A stretch of DNA of 49,190 nucleotides from Rikenellaceae bacterium. GTDB taxonomy: Bacteria > Bacteroidota > Bacteroidia > Bacteroidales > UBA932. Of this stretch, positions 45,838 through 49,190 are shown piece after piece (positions within the stretch are counted from its first letter, which is position 1; every line of letters starts with the position of its first letter). A program made the position numbers and the translations under genes. The stretch is from contig JALEPJ010000007.1 of the NCBI GenBank assembly GCA_022766385.1, forward strand, positions 1 through 49,190. Reading direction: 5' to 3'. The notes under the pieces were generated by a model. That model saw only the letters and a list, made by a program, of their open reading frames with translations. It did no database searches and was not told the DNA's origin.

Positions 45838-47313
45838 ATGGGAATCAGGTTCAATGACACTATCTGTGCTCCGGCTACCATAGCGGGAACAGGAGCGATT
45901 ACAGTTATCAGACTCAGCGGAGCTGACAGCCTCGCAATAGTCTCGAAAGTGGTGAAATGCAGGAAAGGGAGCATCAGCGATGCTCTCGGATACAGCATCA
46001 GGTACGGTGAGGTCCGCAATGCTGACGGCAGCCTGCTTGATGAGGTTCTGGTAAGCATCTTTAGAGCCCCTCACTCCTACACAGGCGAAGAAAGCGCCGA
46101 AATTACTTGCCATGCCAGCTCATTCATCTGCAGCGAGATGCTCGGACTTCTGTGCAATGCCGGTGCGAGACTGGCGGAGCCCGGAGAATTCACCCGTCGC
46201 GCCTTTGCGAACGGCAAGATGGACCTCTCGCAGGCGGAAGCGGTCGCTGACCTCATTGCCTCGGAAAATGAAGCTTCGCACAGGGTGGCAATGAATCAGC
46301 TGAAAGGAACGTATTCGAGCGAGCTTCAATCGCTTCGTACCCAGTTAGTTGACCTCAGTTCATTGCTTGAGCTGGAGCTCGATTTCAGCGAAGAGGAAGT
46401 CGAATTTGCGGACCGCGGAAAGCTGCTTGAACTGCTCGAGCACGCATTGACACACATCCACAGACTGACAGACTCATTCCGCCTCGGCAATGCCATCAAG
46501 AACGGTGTGCCGGTGGCAATAGTCGGCTCGACCAATACCGGCAAAAGCACCTTGCTCAACGCTCTGCTCGGTGAGGAAAGGGCAATAGTGTCGGCAATAG
46601 CTGGCACAACCAGAGACACAATTGAGGAATCATTCAATATTGGCGGAACTCTTTTCAGACTGATTGATACTGCCGGAATACGAGATACCGACGATGAGGT
46701 GGAGAATATAGGAATAGGCAGAACTTACGAGAAACTTCTTCTCGCGGACATCGTTCTGCACGTTCTGGATATCAACTCCCCTGTCAATAGCATCATTGTT
46801 TCAGCCAAACTGATAATGTCGAAGTTGGACCTCAATCACCAGAAGCTCTTCTTCGTGCTTAACAAGGCTGATAAGGAACTTTCGGAGCTGGAACTTGCCA
46901 AGGTGGAGGCTTCTGAAGCATCGGTAGAGGACTTTTTGGATGTTAACACAATTGTTACTGAATTTAACAGAAATGTTTTATCTACTGATAATCAGGCGGA
47001 AATTCTTGTAATATCAGCGAAACGTTCTTTAGGTATTGATAAGTTGAAAGAAGCCCTGGCAAACACCCAGAAGAACCGTCTGGACCAGTCCGGCAACGCC
47101 AATCTTGTCACAAACCTGCGTCACTACAATGCTCTGTGCAATGCCTCCAGATCCCTGATGGATGTCCGTGACGGTATTGCTTCTGGTATCCCTTCCGACC
47201 TTGTCGCCCAGGACCTCCGCCACGCCCTCTACCACCTCGGCAGCATCACCGGTGATATCTCCACCGACGAAGTCTTGGGAAACATTTTCGGAAAGTTTTG
47301 TATCGGGAAGTAG
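45838..47313 (+). CDS. mnmE: tRNA modification GTPase MnmE (TrmE)
   Basis: MnmE with MnmG adds the carboxymethylaminomethyl group to U34 of tRNAs. The 491-residue protein has the formyl-THF-binding N-terminal domain (GTGAITVIRLSG, PHSYTGEESAEITCH, PGEFTRRAFANGKMDLSQAEAVADLI), a G domain with G1 GSTNTGKST near 229, G2 TTRDT, G3 DTAGIRDTDDE and G4 NKAD, and the C-terminal FCIGK end. Between G4 and the SAKRS motif are about 35 extra residues, partly AT-rich (46930-46990) and holding copy C of the dyad motif. ATG 45838 is used; the GTG at 45832 is two codons earlier. The 3' end is the likely integration site of the element that follows. Confidence 0.95.
   Translation: MGIRFNDTICAPATIAGTGAITVIRLSGADSLAIVSKVVKCRKGSISDALGYSIRYGEVRNADGSLLDEVLVSIFRAPHSYTGEESAEITCHASSFICSEMLGLLCNAGARLAEPGEFTRRAFANGKMDLSQAEAVADLIASENEASHRVAMNQLKGTYSSELQSLRTQLVDLSSLLELELDFSEEEVEFADRGKLLELLEHALTHIHRLTDSFRLGNAIKNGVPVAIVGSTNTGKSTLLNALLGEERAIVSAIAGTTRDTIEESFNIGGTLFRLIDTAGIRDTDDEVENIGIGRTYEKLLLADIVLHVLDINSPVNSIIVSAKLIMSKLDLNHQKLFFVLNKADKELSELELAKVEASEASVEDFLDVNTIVTEFNRNVLSTDNQAEILVISAKRSLGIDKLKEALANTQKNRLDQSGNANLVTNLRHYNALCNASRSLMDVRDGIASGIPSDLVAQDLRHALYHLGSITGDISTDEVLGNIFGKFCIGK
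46944..46978. repeat. 35-bp composite dyad motif, copy C, inside mnmE
   Basis: TAACA-CAAT-TGTTA (46944-46957) and TAACA-GAAA-TGTTT (46965-46978) match 19 of 20 specified bases in the same 21-bp register. In mnmE it encodes part of a variable loop (VNTIVTEFNRNVL). Confidence 0.6.
47296..47313 (+). other. probable attachment site at the 3' end of mnmE
   Basis: These 18 bp encode the last five residues (FCIGK) and stop of mnmE. The equivalent 18 bp of trmE/mnmE is the known integration site of Salmonella genomic island 1 and its relatives. Here an excisionase-like gene and a tyrosine recombinase follow directly. The other end of the element is outside the window, so the matching copy cannot be checked. 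Confidence 0.45.
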
Positions 47314-47328
47314 TTGAATATCAATAAG

Positions 47329-47355
47329 TTACTATAAATATCGGTATATTACTAT
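47329..47355 (+). repeat. TTACTAT direct repeat
   Basis: TTACTAT at 47329-47335 and 47349-47355, 20 bp apart (two helical turns), lies 16 bp past the mnmE stop. Possible integrase arm-type sites; no further support. Confidence 0.3.
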
Positions 47356-47435
47356 CCAACAGCACCTTAGATACTCGGAGTGTTTAACCGTTAATGTTAC
47401 ATTTCGATGCTTTACGTGCGATTTTACATAGGATT

Positions 47436-47463
47436 TGTACCGCATTTGTACCTTTGCGGTACA
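47436..47463. promoter_or_regulatory. inverted-repeat operator upstream of the HTH gene
   Basis: TGTACCGCA (47436-47444) and TGCGGTACA (47455-47463) are perfect 9-bp arms around a 10-bp spacer. The spacer contains the TTTG taken as the -33 element, so a bound dimer would cover the promoter. The octamer ATTTGTAC also recurs at 47433, 47444 and 47472. Confidence 0.6.
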
Positions 47464-47476
47464 TTTGCTATATTTG
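47445..47476 (+). promoter_or_regulatory. promoter of the HTH-integrase operon
   Basis: TTTG at 47445-47448, a 20-bp spacer and TATATTTG at 47469-47476. Predicted start near 47482 with a leader of about 97 nt that includes the four 10-bp repeats. Confidence 0.55.
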
Positions 47477-47508
47477 TACAGTACATTGCGCCGAGGTTCT
47501 CAACTGAT

Positions 47509-47548
47509 TGAACAACAGTGAACAACCTTGAACAAAGATGAACAACAT
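47509..47548 (+). repeat. four 10-bp tandem repeats (TGAACAAC type)
   Basis: TGAACAA recurs at 47509, 47519, 47529 and 47539, exactly one helical turn apart; the units are TGAACAACAG, TGAACAACCT, TGAACAAAGA and TGAACAACAT. They lie 32 bp upstream of the HTH gene and look like iterons or Xis-type sites. Confidence 0.75.
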
Positions 47549-47578
47549 AAATCGTACGGGAAGCCTAAGTAAGCCGTT

Positions 47579-48478
47579 ATGGAAGAAAAGACTACTTTCC
47601 GCAAAATTTGTCAGCACTGCGGACGTGAGTTCACAGCTTACACCTCAGTGACTGCCTACTGCTCCACTCGCTGCGCCAACCTTGCAGACAAGCTTAAGAA
47701 GCGCAACGAAAGGCTGAGAGAAACTCAGGCTGATGTTCTCGAGATGCAAAGGCTTGCCTTGCTCGACAAGAACTACCTCACGCTCTCTGATGCCGCTCGC
47801 CTGCTCCAGGTATCTCGCAACACACTCTACCGGATTATCCGAGACAACAAAGTCCCATTGCTTCGCTTCACGGATCGCACGGTCAGAATTTCAAGAGAAG
47901 AACTGGAACGAGTCTCAGAGAACAGACGCACCCTCATCACAAGCTCAGTCCGCCAGCAGGCAAATGATCTGGGCAACTGGATGACAAGGGAACAAGTCAT
48001 GGAGACCTACAACGTGACCTACAGTTGGTTCTACTCCGTTCTCAAGAAAAGAGGTATCAAAACCCACATGATCGGAACGCTCGGTTTCTACGACAAAGAA
48101 GAGATGCACAAAGCATTCGCCAACCAGGAGTATCAGACCATCACCGAATGGTACACCTATGACGAACTTCGCGCACAGACCGGGATGAGTACGGAATCCA
48201 TCTGCGACTACTGCAAGTCACACAAGATTCCACGCAAGAAGACCAACGGACAAACATACATCTCGAAAGAGCACTGGGATGAAGCCAGAGGTACCAATCT
48301 CTCCCCTGACGAGTATTACACCGTCAATCAGTTGATGGAGAAATACAAGATCAGTCGCAATCAGCTCTTCTGCGTCCTCCAGCAGAAAAAGGTTTCTCGC
48401 ATCAAACGTGGCATCTTTGTTTACTTCCCTAAAGAAGACGCCGATGCAGCATTGTCATACAGATTAGAAAAGATATAA
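47579..48478 (+). CDS. DNA-binding protein with zinc knuckle and four HTH (excisionase-type) modules
   Basis: The 299-residue protein is probably the excisionase/regulator of the element. It starts with a four-cysteine zinc knuckle (C11, C14, C28, C32: CQHCG, YCSTRC), then a charged helix (35-60). Four related modules follow at about 66-112, 134-181, 191-236 and 246-292. Each has a start such as YLTLSDAARLL, WMTREQVM, WYTYDELR or YYTVNQLM, a recognition-helix segment (VSRNTLYRII, VTYSWFYSVL, MSTESICDYC, ISRNQLFCVL), a basic wing and a YISKE-like end (VRISREELE, FYDKEEM, YISKEHW, YFPKEDA). Only the first is a clear HTH_17 match by eye. The integrase gene starts 4 bp after the stop. Binding to the four upstream repeats is inferred. 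Confidence 0.8.
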   Translation: MEEKTTFRKICQHCGREFTAYTSVTAYCSTRCANLADKLKKRNERLRETQADVLEMQRLALLDKNYLTLSDAARLLQVSRNTLYRIIRDNKVPLLRFTDRTVRISREELERVSENRRTLITSSVRQQANDLGNWMTREQVMETYNVTYSWFYSVLKKRGIKTHMIGTLGFYDKEEMHKAFANQEYQTITEWYTYDELRAQTGMSTESICDYCKSHKIPRKKTNGQTYISKEHWDEARGTNLSPDEYYTVNQLMEKYKISRNQLFCVLQQKKVSRIKRGIFVYFPKEDADAALSYRLEKI

Positions 48479-48482
48479 ATAT

Positions 48483-49190
48483 ATGAGTGCAACAAAAGTT
48501 ACTCTCCGAAAGAGACTCTATCCAAGCGGCAAGACAGCCCTCTATCTCGATTTCTACCCCGAGATCAGGAACCCTCATACCAACAAGATGACCCGCCGCG
48601 AGTATCTCGGCATTTACATCATCACTAATCCACAAACACCAACCGAACGCAAACTCAACAAGGCGAAGATGGCTCAGGCTGAAGCTATCCGTGCCCAGAG
48701 AGAACTCGCCATCATTAACGAGCAGTTTGGATTTCTGGACAAGACGAAAGCCAAGATGGATGCCCTCGATTACTTCTACTCCATCCTCCGCAACCATCAT
48801 GAGAAATGGGCCATCGTTTACGAACACTTCAAGATCTACGCACAAGGCAAGTGCCGCTTAGAAGACCTAGATGTCGATTTCTGCAACGGTTTCCGTGAAT
48901 ACCTCTCTACAGCCAAACGCATCAAAAGTGACCATCTAAAACTTAGTCAGAATTCCGCAGCAAGTTATTGGAGCACATTCAGAGCCTTTCTATTACAGGC
49001 ATATAAGGAAGGTTACTTGAAGGAGAACATCAATGACAAACTGGAGAAACTCGAGACCAAAGAGACACGTCGCCAGTACCTAACACTGGATGAAGTTCGC
49101 ATGCTTGCCAACACACCATGCAAGTTTCCTGTACTCAAGCAGGCTTCCCTCTTCAGCTGCCTGACTGGTCTTCGTATCAGCGACATCCTT
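48483..49190 (+). CDS. tyrosine recombinase/integrase, 3' part outside the window
   Basis: The first 236 residues of a site-specific integrase of the Bacteroides element type. The N-terminus (VTLRKRLYPSGKTALYLDFY, REYLGIYI) is an arm-DNA-binding domain, followed by a SAM-like core-binding domain (VYEHFKIYAQGKCRLEDLDVDFCNGFREYL, SAASYWSTFRAFLLQAYKEGYL). The catalytic domain begins at YLTLDEVRMLANTP and includes the first catalytic arginine in CLTGLRISDIL, where the window ends. The remaining active-site residues (K, HxxR, H/W, Y) cannot be seen. ATG 48483 is 4 bp after the upstream stop, so the two genes are coupled. Confidence 0.9.
   Translation, partial: MSATKVTLRKRLYPSGKTALYLDFYPEIRNPHTNKMTRREYLGIYIITNPQTPTERKLNKAKMAQAEAIRAQRELAIINEQFGFLDKTKAKMDALDYFYSILRNHHEKWAIVYEHFKIYAQGKCRLEDLDVDFCNGFREYLSTAKRIKSDHLKLSQNSAASYWSTFRAFLLQAYKEGYLKENINDKLEKLETKETRRQYLTLDEVRMLANTPCKFPVLKQASLFSCLTGLRISDIL

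Larger units (their letters stand above)
47296..49190 (+). mobile_element. left end of an integrated element, continues past the window
   Basis: From the mnmE 3' end rightwards there is a 265-bp control region, a DNA-binding gene with four HTH modules and a tyrosine recombinase gene. This order (excisionase-like gene, then integrase, near one end) is common in integrative elements of Bacteroidota. Cargo and right end are not in the window. Confidence 0.6.

Overview
The window is 49 kb of bacterial chromosome from the Bacteroidota, most likely order Bacteroidales. The evidence is the promoter style (TTTG, about 19 bp, TAnnTTTG; no regular Shine-Dalgarno sites), a TamL-type outer-membrane lipoprotein, a long PPi-dependent phosphofructokinase, a Rho factor with a large disordered N-terminal insert, a long-class IspG and a Bacteroides-type tyrosine recombinase. 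A cysteate synthase homologue suggests a sulfonolipid-making lineage such as Rikenellaceae or a relative, but the family cannot be fixed from sequence reading alone. No rRNA, tRNA or CRISPR was seen.

Layout. 1-522: AT-rich non-coding region with tandem repeats and an outward promoter for a gene off the left edge. 523-2976: queA and an acyltransferase. 2982-9764 (minus): CPA1 antiporter, then the tight set rlmD, CaCA exchanger, cysteate synthase, MscS channel. 9896-11073 (minus): two small exported proteins of unknown role. 11168-18398: GNAT-like protein, rarA, tamL, an rRNA methyltransferase of the SpoU class, and a cytoplasmic GH13 enzyme. 18399-20117: PPi-PFK with a terminator. 20200-29554 (plus): a compact run ligA, yihY/brkB, relA/spoT, Ig-like lipoprotein, beta-barrel protein, ispG. 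29565-33414 (minus): rsfS, ftsH, cdsA, psd. 33460-37608: birA, converging on the dnaA, pepD, rpe set. 37827-41832: amidase and lptD from face-to-face promoters. 41917-47313: rho, a peptidase S51/ATP-grasp fusion, mnmE. 47296-49190: left end of an integrated element with a four-module DNA-binding protein and an integrase that runs off the window.

The chromosome part is mostly envelope biogenesis (phospholipid synthesis, LPS export, outer-membrane assembly, probable sulfonolipid precursor), DNA/RNA housekeeping and stringent response.

The most unusual signals are: (1) a 35-bp composite motif, TAACA-N4-TGTTA-N7-TAACA-N4-TGTTA, perfect at two intergenic loci and near-perfect at two coding loci, always with the two dyads 21 bp apart; (2) an element at the 3' end of mnmE whose first gene has four tandem HTH modules and whose leader has four 10-bp repeats; (3) the S51/ATP-grasp fusion between rho and mnmE; (4) a cysteate synthase operon; (5) a shortened IspG and a BirA that appears to lack its C-terminal domain.
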